Assembly: GCF_965198575.1 (NCBI RefSeq)
Contig: NZ_OZ240671.1
Location: forward strand, 372,001-436,000
From: Lichenicola sp965198575
GTDB lineage: Bacteria; Pseudomonadota; Alphaproteobacteria; Acetobacterales; Acetobacteraceae
Length of the DNA stretch: 64,000 nucleotides
Reading direction: 5' to 3'
The notes beneath the pieces are model-generated. The model ran no database searches. It was not told where the DNA came from and worked only from the letters and a program-made list of their open reading frames with translations. Within the stretch, counting starts at the first letter, position 1. Every line of letters begins with the position of its first letter. Below, piece by piece: positions 53,738-62,033 of this stretch. The position numbers were made by a program, and so were the translations under genes.

Positions 53738-54121
53738 CTAACGTTCCGCGATCCGGTACTGCCACCAGCAGAGCAACGGGGTGACGCTCAGTTCCATCGC
53801 CAGCCCGAACAGCATCGGCGGCGGCGGCACTCCCGCTACGAAGACCCCGAGCAACCGTCCCAGCCCGCCGAACACCACGATCGCGGTCAGCAGCCGGAAC
53901 CGTGCAGCCTGGCGCTCGATCCGCGGAACCGTGCTCCAGAAGCCGAACCCGATCGCCAGCAACAGGCCGGACAGATAACGCAGGTGGCTGTCCAGATCGA
54001 TCGGCGTGGCGGATGCGGGCAGCCCGACCATTGCCGGGCCCAGCACGACACCGGAGCCGCCGGCCAGGATCGGCACCAGCCCCAGCACGATCACCACGAC
54101 CTGCAGCAGGCGGCGGCTCAA
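53738..54121 (-). CDS. DUF4345 family small membrane protein
   Basis: A 127-residue, four-helix protein. Hydrophobic segments are VVVIVLGLVPILAGGSGVV, LSGLLLAIGFGFW, TAIVVFGGLGRLLGVFVAG and the final MELSVTPLLCWWQ. LRYLSGLLLAIGF and FGGLGR are the DUF4345 marks. It overlaps argC by 4 bp, so it is co-transcribed with argC. Function unknown. Confidence 0.75.
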   Translation of the reverse strand: MSRRLLQVVVIVLGLVPILAGGSGVVLGPAMVGLPASATPIDLDSHLRYLSGLLLAIGFGFWSTVPRIERQAARFRLLTAIVVFGGLGRLLGVFVAGVPPPPMLFGLAMELSVTPLLCWWQYRIAER

Positions 54122-55053
54122 GATATAGGCGCCCGTGCGAGCCCCAGCATCAGCGCGATATTCTGGATCGCGGCACCCGACGCACCCTTGCCGAGATTGT
54201 CCAGCCGCGCCGTCAACAGCGCGTGCCGCCTGGCATCGTTGGCATGCACCCGCAGCTCCATCACGTCGCTGTCGGCCAGTGCCTCGGCGCTCAGCACGGC
54301 GGGCGCCGTCTCGTCACCGACCCGCACCCGATCGGACCCTGCATACCAGTCGGCCAGCGCCTGCTGCAGATCGGCGCCGCGGACGTCGCCCGGCAGCAGG
54401 TCCAGATACAGCGGGATCGACACGATCATGCCCTGCGCGAAGTGCCCCACCGAGGGCACGAAGATCGGCCGCCGCGCCAGCCCCGCCTGCACCCGGATCT
54501 CCGGCACGTGCTTGTGCTCGAGCGTCAGCCCGTAGAGCTCGAACGCCGGGCCGCCCGCCGCCTCGTGCGCCGCGATCATGCTGCGGCCACCGCCGGAGTA
54601 GCCGCTGACGGCGTTGATCGCCACCGGATGGTCGCCCGGCAGCAGACCCGCCTCGATCAGCGGCCGCAGCAGCGCGATCGCCCCGGTCGCATAGCAGCCC
54701 GGGTTCGACACCCGCGACGCTGCCGCAATGGCGTCGGGCTGCCCGCTCCGCATCTCCGGAAAGCCGTAAACCCACTCCGGATCCGTGCGGAACGCAGTGC
54801 TGGCGTCGAGCAGCTTCGGCGGATGCTCGAGCCCCGCCGCGAGTGCAGCCGACTCCCGTGACGCCTCGTCCGGCAGGCAGAGCACGACCAGGTCGACCTC
54901 CTGCATCATCGCCAGGCGGGCCTCCGGATCCTTGCGCCGATCCGGCTCGATCGAGCGCACCGTCACCGGCAGGGCCTGCAGCCGACGCTGGATCCCGAGG
55001 CCGGTGGTGCCCGCCTCGCCATCGATGAAGACCGTCGCTGAACTCAACCGCAT
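54118..55053 (-). CDS. argC: N-acetyl-gamma-glutamyl-phosphate reductase
   Basis: A 311-residue enzyme of the short ArgC type. FIDGEAGTTGLGI is the N-terminal cofactor site, SNPGCYATGAI holds the catalytic Cys, and the catalytic-His region is VPSVGHFAQGM. It reduces N-acetylglutamyl phosphate in arginine synthesis. The ATG at 55053 touches GGGAGA directly; the in-frame TTG two codons later (55047) has GGGAGA at a normal 6-bp spacing and may be the real start. It lies downstream of rplM-rpsI, behind a strong hairpin. Confidence 0.93.
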   Translation of the reverse strand: MRLSSATVFIDGEAGTTGLGIQRRLQALPVTVRSIEPDRRKDPEARLAMMQEVDLVVLCLPDEASRESAALAAGLEHPPKLLDASTAFRTDPEWVYGFPEMRSGQPDAIAAASRVSNPGCYATGAIALLRPLIEAGLLPGDHPVAINAVSGYSGGGRSMIAAHEAAGGPAFELYGLTLEHKHVPEIRVQAGLARRPIFVPSVGHFAQGMIVSIPLYLDLLPGDVRGADLQQALADWYAGSDRVRVGDETAPAVLSAEALADSDVMELRVHANDARRHALLTARLDNLGKGASGAAIQNIALMLGLARAPIS

Positions 55054-55083
55054 TCTCCCACGTCGCGAGCGCACCGAACGCAG

Positions 55084-55123
55084 AAGGCCCGGCCAAGGTG
55101 GCAATGCCACCCGACCGGGCCTT
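55084..55123 (-). terminator. Terminator after rplM-rpsI
   Basis: AAGGCCCGG (55084-55092) pairs with CCGGGCCTT (55115-55123), with an inner stem GGTGGC/GCCACC around ATT. The compound hairpin lies between the rpsI stop (55172) and the argC start, and should end the ribosomal operon. Confidence 0.75.
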
Positions 55124-55171
55124 CCGAAACCCTGTACCCCGCCCCGGCCGAAGCCGCAGCGGGGCGTCGCC

Positions 55172-55681
55172 TCAGCGCTTGGAGAACTGGAACGAACGAC
55201 GCGCCTTCGCCTTGCCGTACTTCTTGCGCTCGACCACGCGGCTGTCGCGGGTGAGGAAGCCGGCGACCTTCAGGATGCCGCGCAGGCTCGGCTCGTAGTA
55301 GGTGAGCGCCCGGCTGATACCGTGACGCAGCGCGCCGGCCTGGCCGGAGAGGCCGCCGCCATTCACCGTGCAATAGACGTCGAACTGGTTGTAGCGGTCG
55401 GCCACCAGGAACGGCTGGGTGATCAGCATGCGCAGCACCGGACGCGCGAAATAGGTGCCGACCTTGCGTCCGTTGACGCTGATCTCGCCCTTGCCGGGGA
55501 AGATCCACACGCGGGCGATCGCGTTCTTGCGACGGCCGGTGGCGTAGGAGCGGCCCTGCGCGTCGCGCTTCGGCTCACGCACCACGACGTCGTCGGGGGT
55601 GACGGCGACACCGGCGGAAACCGCCATGTCCTTGAGGTCGGACAGCGAGCCGGTGCGGGGGGCAGTCTGGGTCTCGGACAT
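55172..55681 (-). CDS. rpsI: 30S ribosomal protein S9
   Basis: A 169-residue S9. The conserved core GRRKNAIARVWIFPGKGEISVNGR, the GLSGQAGALRHGISRAL loop and the C-terminal RRSFQFSKR (basic tail entering the P-site) are intact. A roughly 40-residue N-terminal extension (MSETQTAPRTGSLSDL) is usual in alphaproteobacteria. It starts 2 bp after rplM. Confidence 0.98.
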   Translation of the reverse strand: MSETQTAPRTGSLSDLKDMAVSAGVAVTPDDVVVREPKRDAQGRSYATGRRKNAIARVWIFPGKGEISVNGRKVGTYFARPVLRMLITQPFLVADRYNQFDVYCTVNGGGLSGQAGALRHGISRALTYYEPSLRGILKVAGFLTRDSRVVERKKYGKAKARRSFQFSKR

Positions 55682-55683
55682 GA

Positions 55684-56175
55684 TCAGGCTCCGACCGCTC
55701 TGGCGGTGACGGTGTTCTTGCGGTTCATCGCGGCGACATCGAGCGACTTCGGCTGCTGGCCGTCATGCGGATGCACGGTGCCGGCATACACATACAGATG
55801 CTTCATCTGCGCGCGCTGCAGCGGCCCGCGGGTGATCATCCGCTCGACCGCCTTGGTGATGATGTGGCCGGGGTTACGACCTTCGAGGCGCTGCGCGATG
55901 GTGCGCTGCTTGATGCCGCCGGCATAGCCCGTGTGGTAGTGGAACAGCTTCAGCCCGGCCTTGTTGCCGGTGAGCCGGACCTTCTCGGCGTTGATGACGA
56001 CGATGTTGTCGCCGCAATCGACATGCGGGGTGAATTGCGGCTTGTGCTTGCCGCGCAGGCGCTCGGCGATGATCGAGGCCAGGCGGCCGAGAACCAGGCC
56101 GTCGGCGTCGATCAGGGTCCAGCCCTTCGTCACCTCCGCAGGCTTCAGCGAGAGGGTGGTCTTGGTGATGGACAT
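55684..56175 (-). CDS. rplM: 50S ribosomal protein L13
   Basis: A 163-residue L13. DADGLVLGRLASIIAERLRGK, VINAEKVRLTGNK and RMITRGPLQRAQMKHLYVYAG are conserved. The ATG at 56175 gives MSITKTTLSLKPAEV; the upstream frame is not L13. It is first in the rplM-rpsI operon and has a promoter at 56276-56304. Confidence 0.98.
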   Translation of the reverse strand: MSITKTTLSLKPAEVTKGWTLIDADGLVLGRLASIIAERLRGKHKPQFTPHVDCGDNIVVINAEKVRLTGNKAGLKLFHYHTGYAGGIKQRTIAQRLEGRNPGHIITKAVERMITRGPLQRAQMKHLYVYAGTVHPHDGQQPKSLDVAAMNRKNTVTARAVGA

Positions 56176-56275
56176 GCTGTTCCGTCTTGGCAGGTGGGCG
56201 CATCGGGCGCCGGTGGACGTGCCCGCGGACACGCCAGGACGCACAAGGGCCCGGCGCACGCGGCATTGGAGCGGC

Positions 56276-56304
56276 CTTATCCGCGCCGGACACCGCCGCG
56301 TCAA
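56276..56304 (-). promoter_or_regulatory. Candidate rplM-rpsI promoter
   Basis: On the minus strand, TTGACG (56304-56299) and GATAAG (56281-56276) are spaced by 17 bp. The start of transcription would give a leader of about 95 nt to the rplM ATG. Confidence 0.55.
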
Positions 56305-56423
56305 GCGCTTCATGCAAAACCCAGTCTGCACAACGGATTTTTCTTGCGGTATCCCGATACCGTAGCCGTCGATCCGTTATCACCGCTGCTGGCGCATGCT
56401 GCCACTCCAGGGGAAGATGGCGC

Positions 56424-57326
56424 ATGCCGCACGACGCCATCGGTTCCGCCCGCTTCATCCCGGCCACTGGCGGCCCTGGCCCCGTCCATGTGGTCGGCGC
56501 GTCCGGTCGATCCGGCCAGGCACTGGTCCGGGCACTGTCAGCCGGCGGGGTGACGGTCGTGCCGGTGGTGCGAAGCGCCGCCCGGTGGGCCGCCACGGGG
56601 ATCGCCCTCACCCCCCGCCTTGCCGACCTGGAGCAGCACGACGACGCCCTGGCACTTGCCCTCGCAGGTGCCGGACGCATCGCCAGCACGGTCCATGCGC
56701 GCTATGTCGGCCGCATCCTGCAGGCCGCTCCGGCCGATGCCGGCTTCGTGTTCCTGGGCAGCACCCGCAAGTTCACCCGCTGGCCGGATGACCACGGCAA
56801 CGGCGTGCTGGCCGGCGAACGCGCCTTCCTCAGCTCCGGCCGCCACGGCGTCATGCTGCACCCGACGATGATCTACGGCGCCGAGGGCGAGGACAACGTG
56901 CAGCGGCTGGCCGCCCTGTTGAAGCGCCTGCCCATGGTGCCGCTGCCGGGTGGCGGCCGGGCGCTGGTGCAGCCGATCCACCAGTCCGACGTCACCGCCT
57001 CGGTGCTCGCCGCCCTTGCCCGACTGTGGAATGGACCGCACAGCCTGGTCATCGCCGGGCCGGACGTCGTCGCCTACCGCCAATTCGCCGCCGCGGTCGC
57101 CCTGGCCGCCGGACTGCCGCCGCGCCCGGTGCTGCGGGTCCCGGCCTGGCCGCTGATGCTGGGCGCCCTGCTCGCCCGCCCGATCCCCGGATTGCCCTCA
57201 ATCGGGCCTGCCGAGATCAGGCGCCTGATGGAGGACAAGGCGTTCGACATCGCCCCGATGCGGACCGAACTCGGCGTTGCCCCAATCAGCCTGGCGGAGG
57301 GGCTGGCGCGCACCTTCGCGCGGTGA
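56424..57326 (+). CDS. NAD(P)-binding epimerase-like protein (NDUFA9/SDR-a5 type)
   Basis: A 300-residue atypical extended SDR. GASGRSGQALVRAL near residues 24-37 binds the cofactor; VFLGSTRKFTRWPDD and HPTMIYGAEGEDNVQRL replace the classical YxxxK with a TMIYG motif typical of the NDUFA9/atypical SDR group. The C-terminal helices resemble quinone- or lipid-linked sugar epimerases. The ATG at 56424 has GGGGAAGA upstream. Its last 41 bp overlap the end of mobA on the other strand. Function unknown. Confidence 0.75.
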   Translation: MPHDAIGSARFIPATGGPGPVHVVGASGRSGQALVRALSAGGVTVVPVVRSAARWAATGIALTPRLADLEQHDDALALALAGAGRIASTVHARYVGRILQAAPADAGFVFLGSTRKFTRWPDDHGNGVLAGERAFLSSGRHGVMLHPTMIYGAEGEDNVQRLAALLKRLPMVPLPGGGRALVQPIHQSDVTASVLAALARLWNGPHSLVIAGPDVVAYRQFAAAVALAAGLPPRPVLRVPAWPLMLGALLARPIPGLPSIGPAEIRRLMEDKAFDIAPMRTELGVAPISLAEGLARTFAR

Positions 57327-57906
57327 ACAGCCGCTCCGCCTCGGCACGGTCCTCAGGTGTGTTGACGTTGAAGAACGGGTCGAACGGCACGGCAGGGAAT
57401 TCGACCAGGCGAATGCCCATGGCCTCGGCAAAGGCCCGCACCCCGTAGCCACGCCGTGCGCCGCCGGCCGCGTCGAGTGCGTGTAGGTGCCGCTCGAGCG
57501 CACCCCGCCAGGAAACCGGCCACAGTGCCACCAGGTGATGCCGACGCCCTCCCGATACCGCCACCGACGGCGCCGGGGACAGCGCCTGCGCCAGCCGCTC
57601 GGGAACGAACGGGGTATCGCCCGGCACGGTCAGCAGCGACGCCGCACCCAGGTCGGCCGCCCATTCCAGTGCGCGCAGCAGACCCGCAAGCGGCCCGATG
57701 CCGGCATGACGATCCCGGATCACCGGCAGGCCGAACGGCTCGAACCGACCAGGATTGCCGTTCGCGCTGATTGCGACAGAGCCTGCCGCCGGCTGCAACC
57801 GGGCCAGGATGTGCGAGAGGATGGGGATGCCGCCGATCTCGATCAGCGTCTTGTCGAGGCCGCCCAGGCGACGAGCCTCGCCTCCGCAGAGGATCACCGT
57901 GAACAC
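57286..57906 (-). CDS. mobA: Molybdenum cofactor guanylyltransferase
   Basis: A 206-residue nucleotidyltransferase. CGGEARRLGGLDKTLIEIGG is the GTP/phosphate loop, with VPGDTPFVP as the metal-binding Asp and FFNVNTPED at the end. It attaches GMP to molybdopterin for DMSO-reductase-type enzymes. The GTG at 57906 is preferred because CAGGAC lies 4 bp upstream; an in-frame TTG at 57924 lacks a site and sits 16 bp after tRNA-His, giving 212 residues. Confidence 0.82.
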   Translation of the reverse strand: MFTVILCGGEARRLGGLDKTLIEIGGIPILSHILARLQPAAGSVAISANGNPGRFEPFGLPVIRDRHAGIGPLAGLLRALEWAADLGAASLLTVPGDTPFVPERLAQALSPAPSVAVSGGRRHHLVALWPVSWRGALERHLHALDAAGGARRGYGVRAFAEAMGIRLVEFPAVPFDPFFNVNTPEDRAEAERLFTARRCAPAPPPG

Positions 57907-57940
57907 GGCGTCCTGCCCGGGCAACTTCAGAATGATCCGC

Positions 57941-58017
57941 TGGGGCGAACGACGGGGCTCGAACCCGCGACATCCAAGACCACAACCTGGCGCTCTACCA
58001 ACTGAGCTACGTCCGCC
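57941..58017 (-). tRNA. tRNA-His (anticodon GUG) with encoded G-1 and CCA
   Basis: Minus strand from G-1 (58017) through GCGGACG (5' acceptor) to CGTTCGC, C73 and CCA (57943-57941). The anticodon stem CCAGG/CTTGG encloses TTGTGGT, anticodon GTG. U8 and A9 fall correctly only when the extra 5' G is counted, so G-1:C73 is genomically encoded. Confidence 0.94.
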
Positions 58018-58054
58018 ACAGCGGCGCCGGGTTTAGAAGAGCGATGCCGCCCCG

Positions 58055-59287
58055 TCAATCGACCGCAGCCAGCCTGGTCTCGGGAACATCCGCCAGACCC
58101 GCCTCGACGAACCCGCGCAGCCGCGCCAGCGCCTCCTCCAGCACCGACTGCTTCTTGCAGAACGCGAACCGCACGTAGTGGTCTGGCGCCCCGGATCCGG
58201 CCCCGGCCGCCCCCGGGCCGCTCCTGTCATAGAACGCCGAGAACGGAATTCCCGTGACGCCGGCGGCCTGCGTCAGGTGCCGGCAGAACGCCACGTCGTC
58301 GCCGGCGAAGCCGAGCCCGCGGAAGTCGGCACCGAGGAAATAGCTGCCCTGGGACGGCAGCACCGAGAAGCCGATCTCCTCCAGGCCGGTGGTGAGCAGC
58401 CGGCACTTGGCCTCCAGATCCCCGGCGAGCTCGGTGTAGTAGCTGTCGTCGCGATCGAGCCCGACGGCCACCGCGCGCTGCAGGTTCGGCGGCGTGGTGA
58501 AGGTGATGTTCTGGTGCGCCTTGGCGACCACCGCGGCGAGTGGCGCGGGCGCGCTGACATAACCGACCTTCCAGCCGGTCAGCGAGAAGCTCTTGCCGGC
58601 ACTGCCGATGCGGATGCAGCGCTCGCGCATGCCCGGCAGCGTCATCAGCGGGATGTGCCGGGCCGCCCCGAAGGTCAGGTGCTCGTACACCTCGTCGCAC
58701 ACGGCGTAGGCATCGTGCTGCTGCAACAGGCTGGCGATGAAGGCCAACTCGTCCGCGTCGAACACCTTGCCGGCGGGGTTCATCGGCGAGTTGAGCAGGA
58801 TCGCCTTGGTCCGCGGCCCGAACGCGGCGGCCAGCTCCTCTCGCGGCAGGCGCCATTCCGGCGGCTGCAGCCTAACCAGCTTCGCCACGCCGCCGAGCAT
58901 CCGCACCACCGGCAGGTAGGTGTCGTACAGCGGCTCGATCAGCACGACCTCGTCGCCCGGATCGATCAGCGCGGTGAGCGACGCCATCAGCGCCTCGGTG
59001 GCACCGGACGTCACCACCACCTCGGTCACCGGATCGATCTCGAGCCCGTAGAAGCGCCGATTCGCCCGCGCCACCGCCTGCTTCAGCTCCGGCAGCCCGG
59101 TCAGCGGCGGATACTGGTTGCGGTTGTCGAGCAGCGCGTCGGCGGCCGCCCGGACGATGTCCGCCGGCCCCTCGGTATCGGGAAAGCCCTGGCCGAGATT
59201 GATCGCGCCGTGCTTGACCGCCAGCGCCGACATGACGGTGAAGATGGTCGTGGGCGCATCGGAAAGCTGGCGGTTCAGCGACTTCAT
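58055..59287 (-). CDS. Class I/II PLP aminotransferase (methionine/kynurenine aminotransferase-like)
   Basis: A 410-residue fold-type I aminotransferase. The PLP lysine is in SAGKSFSLTGWKVGYV; NSPMNPAGKVF, CDEVYEHLTF and VTSGATEALMA are family motifs. The start MKSLNRQLSDAPTTIFTVMSALAVKHGAINLGQGFPD is like YbdL/KAT and DapC-like enzymes. It would use methionine, aromatic acids or N-succinyl-LL-DAP. It lies 38 bp from tRNA-His and is divergent from glnB. Confidence 0.87.
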   Translation of the reverse strand: MKSLNRQLSDAPTTIFTVMSALAVKHGAINLGQGFPDTEGPADIVRAAADALLDNRNQYPPLTGLPELKQAVARANRRFYGLEIDPVTEVVVTSGATEALMASLTALIDPGDEVVLIEPLYDTYLPVVRMLGGVAKLVRLQPPEWRLPREELAAAFGPRTKAILLNSPMNPAGKVFDADELAFIASLLQQHDAYAVCDEVYEHLTFGAARHIPLMTLPGMRERCIRIGSAGKSFSLTGWKVGYVSAPAPLAAVVAKAHQNITFTTPPNLQRAVAVGLDRDDSYYTELAGDLEAKCRLLTTGLEEIGFSVLPSQGSYFLGADFRGLGFAGDDVAFCRHLTQAAGVTGIPFSAFYDRSGPGAAGAGSGAPDHYVRFAFCKKQSVLEEALARLRGFVEAGLADVPETRLAAVD

Positions 59288-59435
59288 CGGGTTCTGCCTC
59301 GGATCGATCGTGGCGCATCATGACGCAAACCGGCGGGTGCCGCGATTGCCCGGACCCGCGTCGCATGCGAACGTGGCATGACCAGGGTGGGCACCGGGAG
59401 ACCCCGGCAACCTGCCCGCGATCGGAAGGTCCGAG

Positions 59436-59774
59436 ATGAAAAAGATCGAGGCCATCATCAAGCCGTTCAAGCTCGATGAGGTGAAGGAGGCGCTGCACGA
59501 GATCGGCCTGCAGGGGATCACCGTTACGGAGGCGAAAGGCTTCGGCCGCCAGAAGGGCCACACCGAGCTCTACCGGGGTGCCGAATACGTCGTCGATTTC
59601 CTGCCCAAGGTGAAGATCGAGGTGGTCTGCGACGACCGCATCGCCGAGCGCGCGGTCGAGGCGATCGTCGAGGCCGCCCGTACCGGACGCATCGGCGACG
59701 GCAAGATCTTCGTCTCCAGCCTCGAGGAGGTGGTCCGCATCCGCACCGGCGAGCGCGGCGAGGATGCCATCTGA
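59436..59774 (+). CDS. glnB: Nitrogen regulatory protein PII
   Basis: A 112-residue PII. MKKIEAIIKPFKLDEVKEAL, the T-loop TELYRGAEY with the uridylylation Tyr51, and RTGRIGDGKIFV (ATP site) are perfect. It senses 2-oxoglutarate and glutamine and controls GlnE/NtrB. GGAAGG precedes the ATG. glnA follows after 139 bp with its own sigma-54 promoter. Confidence 0.97.
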   Translation: MKKIEAIIKPFKLDEVKEALHEIGLQGITVTEAKGFGRQKGHTELYRGAEYVVDFLPKVKIEVVCDDRIAERAVEAIVEAARTGRIGDGKIFVSSLEEVVRIRTGERGEDAI

Positions 59775-59808
59775 TCCAGGCCTCGATCGTCACAAGAACC
59801 CAGCCTCG

Positions 59809-59824
59809 TGGCATGGTGATTGCT
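59809..59824 (+). promoter_or_regulatory. Sigma-54 (RpoN) promoter of glnA
   Basis: TGGCATG-N4-TTGCT (59809-59815 and 59820-59824) matches the -24/-12 consensus TGGCAYG-N4-TTGCW; GG and GC are spaced exactly 12 bp. It lies 90 bp upstream of the glnA ATG. Nitrogen-regulated transcription by NtrC is expected. Confidence 0.8.
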
Positions 59825-59840
59825 CATCGTCAGACGATGA
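59824..59840. promoter_or_regulatory. Perfect palindrome at the glnA transcription start
   Basis: TCATCGTC-A-GACGATGA, 8-bp arms, directly downstream of the -12 element and covering the expected +1 site. It could be a regulator site or form a 5'-end hairpin in the glnA mRNA. Confidence 0.5.
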
Positions 59841-59913
59841 TCACCCTCCACGAGACATCGTCGATTCCGAACCGGCCGCAGCGTGCGGCGGTGCAAACAG
59901 CAGGTAGTCCCGG

Positions 59914-61392
59914 ATGGCCAAGAAAGCGTCGAACTCCACCCCCGAGCCGATTCCCAGCGCCCCAGTCTCAGGCAGCCCGAGTTCGGGTAGCGTCGCGAAG
60001 GTGATGGAGCTGCTGCAGGAGCATTCCGTCGAGTATGTCGACCTGCGCTTCACCGATCCGCGCGGCAAGTGGCACCACACGACGCAGCACATCTCGACCA
60101 TCGACGAGGAGGTGTTCCGCGACGGCATCATGTTCGACGGCTCCTCGATCGCCGGCTGGAAGGCGATCAACGAGAGCGACATGATCCTGATGCCGGACCC
60201 CGAGAGCGCGGTGATGGACCCGTTCTCGGCCAAGCCGCAGATGATCCTGTTCTGCGACATCGTCGAGCCGTCGACCGGCCAGCTCTACAACCGCGATCCG
60301 CGCGGCACCGCCAAGCTCGCCGAGGCGTACCTGAAATCGACAGGCATCGGCGACACCGCGTTCTTCGGCCCCGAGGCGGAATTCTTCATCTTCGACAGCG
60401 TGAAGTTCGGCAGCGGCCCGAATTTCGCGATGTACCAGCTCGACAGCGTCGAGGGCCCGGGCGCCTCGCTGAAGGACTTCCCGGAAGGCAACATGGGCCA
60501 TCGCCCGACCGTCAAGGGCGGCTATTTCCCGGTCCCACCGGTCGATAACGAGAGCGACCTGCGCGCCGAGATGCTCTCGACGATGGGCGAGATGGGCCTG
60601 CCGATCGAGAAGCACCATCACGAGGTGGCGCAGTCGCAGCACGAGCTCGGCACCAAGTTCGCGACCCTGGTGAAGGCCGCGGACTTCATGCAGATCTACA
60701 AGTACTGCGTGCACAACGTCGCCCACTCGTACGGCAAATCGGCGACCTTCATGCCGAAGCCGATCTACGGCGACAACGGCTCGGGCATGCACGTGCACCA
60801 GTCGATCTGGAAGGACGGCAAGCCCACCATGGCCGGCAACGGCTATGCCGACCTGTCGGACACGGCACTCTATTACATCGGCGGCATCATCAAGCACGCG
60901 AAGGCGCTGAACGCCTTCACCAACCCGTCGACCAACTCGTACAAGCGCCTGATCCCGGGCTTCGAGGCGCCGGTGCTGCTGGCGTATTCGGCGCGCAACC
61001 GCTCGGCGTCGTGCCGGATCCCCTACGCGACCAGCCCGAAGGCCAAGCGCATCGAGGTCCGCTTCCCCGATCCGACCGCCAATCCGTATCTCGCCTTCGC
61101 GGCGATGCTGATGGCCGGCCTCGACGGCATCCGCAACAAGATCCACCCCGGCGAGGCGATGGACAAGGACCTCTACGACCTGCCGCCGGAGGAGCTGAAG
61201 AGCATCCCGACGGTGTGCGGCTCGCTACGTGAGGCGCTCGAGTCGGTCGCTGCCGACCACGAGTTCCTGCTCGCCGGCAACGTCTTCACCGTCGACCAGA
61301 TCGAGGCCTACTGCGAGATCAAGTGGCAGGAGGTGTACAAGTTCGAGCACACCCCGCACCCGGCCGAGTTCGAGATGTACTACTCGGTCTAG
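59914..61392 (+). CDS. glnA: Glutamine synthetase type I
   Basis: A 492-residue GSI-beta. FDGSSIAGWKAINESDM, FFGPEAEFFIFD, NGSGMHVHQSIWKDG (metal His), the NRSASCRIP region and the adenylylation site KDLYDLPPEE (Tyr421) are intact. It makes glutamine from glutamate and ammonia and is shut down by GlnE. The N-terminal 26 residues (MAKKASNSTPEPIPSAPV...) are an extra Ser/Pro-rich extension; canonical proteins start near SVAKVMELL. The ribosome-binding site AGGTAG supports the long start. A hairpin terminator follows. Confidence 0.97.
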   Translation: MAKKASNSTPEPIPSAPVSGSPSSGSVAKVMELLQEHSVEYVDLRFTDPRGKWHHTTQHISTIDEEVFRDGIMFDGSSIAGWKAINESDMILMPDPESAVMDPFSAKPQMILFCDIVEPSTGQLYNRDPRGTAKLAEAYLKSTGIGDTAFFGPEAEFFIFDSVKFGSGPNFAMYQLDSVEGPGASLKDFPEGNMGHRPTVKGGYFPVPPVDNESDLRAEMLSTMGEMGLPIEKHHHEVAQSQHELGTKFATLVKAADFMQIYKYCVHNVAHSYGKSATFMPKPIYGDNGSGMHVHQSIWKDGKPTMAGNGYADLSDTALYYIGGIIKHAKALNAFTNPSTNSYKRLIPGFEAPVLLAYSARNRSASCRIPYATSPKAKRIEVRFPDPTANPYLAFAAMLMAGLDGIRNKIHPGEAMDKDLYDLPPEELKSIPTVCGSLREALESVAADHEFLLAGNVFTVDQIEAYCEIKWQEVYKFEHTPHPAEFEMYYSV

Positions 61393-61399
61393 CCAACCC

Positions 61400-61427
61400 G
61401 CGCCGTCGGTCATCCGGCCGACGGCGC
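61400..61427 (+). terminator. glnA terminator hairpin
   Basis: GCGCCGTCGG (61400-61409) pairs perfectly with CCGACGGCGC (61418-61427), loop of 8, starting 8 bp after the glnA stop. No clear T-tract follows. Confidence 0.65.
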
Positions 61428-61451
61428 ACCCGCCCGCTCACCGGGCTATCG

Positions 61452-62033
61452 ATGATGGCCTCCACACCGACACCCACACTCCGCACCGGCCGCCTGATAC
61501 TGGAGCCGCTGCGTTCGGACCATGCCGCCGAGATGTTCGACGGCCTGTCGGATCCTGCGCTCTACCGCTACCTGGTCGACCTGCCGCCGAGGAGCCCGGC
61601 GGCACTCCAGGCCCAATACCGGGAGATCGCCTCGGGGCTCTCGCCGGACGGAGAACAGCTCTGGCACAGCTGGGCGATCCGCCGCAAAACCGACCGCCGT
61701 TGCATCGGCACCGTCCAGGCGACGATCCCGCTGGTCGGCGAGCACGAACAGCAGGCGCTGCTCGGCTACATGATCTTCCCCGCCTACTGGCGCCAGGGCT
61801 CCGGTCGCGAGGCCCTTTCGGCGATGCTGGATTTCCTGTTCGACTCGGCCGGCTGCGGAAGGGCGGATGCCCTGGTCGACACCCGCAACAACCCCTCGCT
61901 CGCCCTGCTCGACAGCCTCGGTTTCCGCACCGTCGGACGCATCGCGAATGCCGACCACTTCGCCGGGTCGACGAGCCACGAATACGAGCTGTCCCTGGAC
62001 GCGGCGGCCTGGCACGGCGACACCCGGACATGA
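61452..62033 (+). CDS. GNAT family N-acetyltransferase (RimJ/RimL-like)
   Basis: A 193-residue acetyltransferase. LRTGRLILEPLRSDHAAEMF is the RimJ-type start, and LLGYMIFPAYWRQGSGREAL holds the acetyl-CoA P-loop (RQGSGREA), followed by DTRNNPSLALLDSLGFRTVG. The acceptor could be an amino acid, ribosomal protein or drug. ATG codons at 61452 and 61455 are equivalent. It overlaps the next gene by 4 bp. Confidence 0.87.
   Translation: MMASTPTPTLRTGRLILEPLRSDHAAEMFDGLSDPALYRYLVDLPPRSPAALQAQYREIASGLSPDGEQLWHSWAIRRKTDRRCIGTVQATIPLVGEHEQQALLGYMIFPAYWRQGSGREALSAMLDFLFDSAGCGRADALVDTRNNPSLALLDSLGFRTVGRIANADHFAGSTSHEYELSLDAAAWHGDTRT

Noticed and set aside
59367..59388. TGGCATG upstream of glnB, looked at as a second sigma-54 site
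   Set aside because: The -12 element does not match (no GC at the required spacing), unlike the site before glnA.
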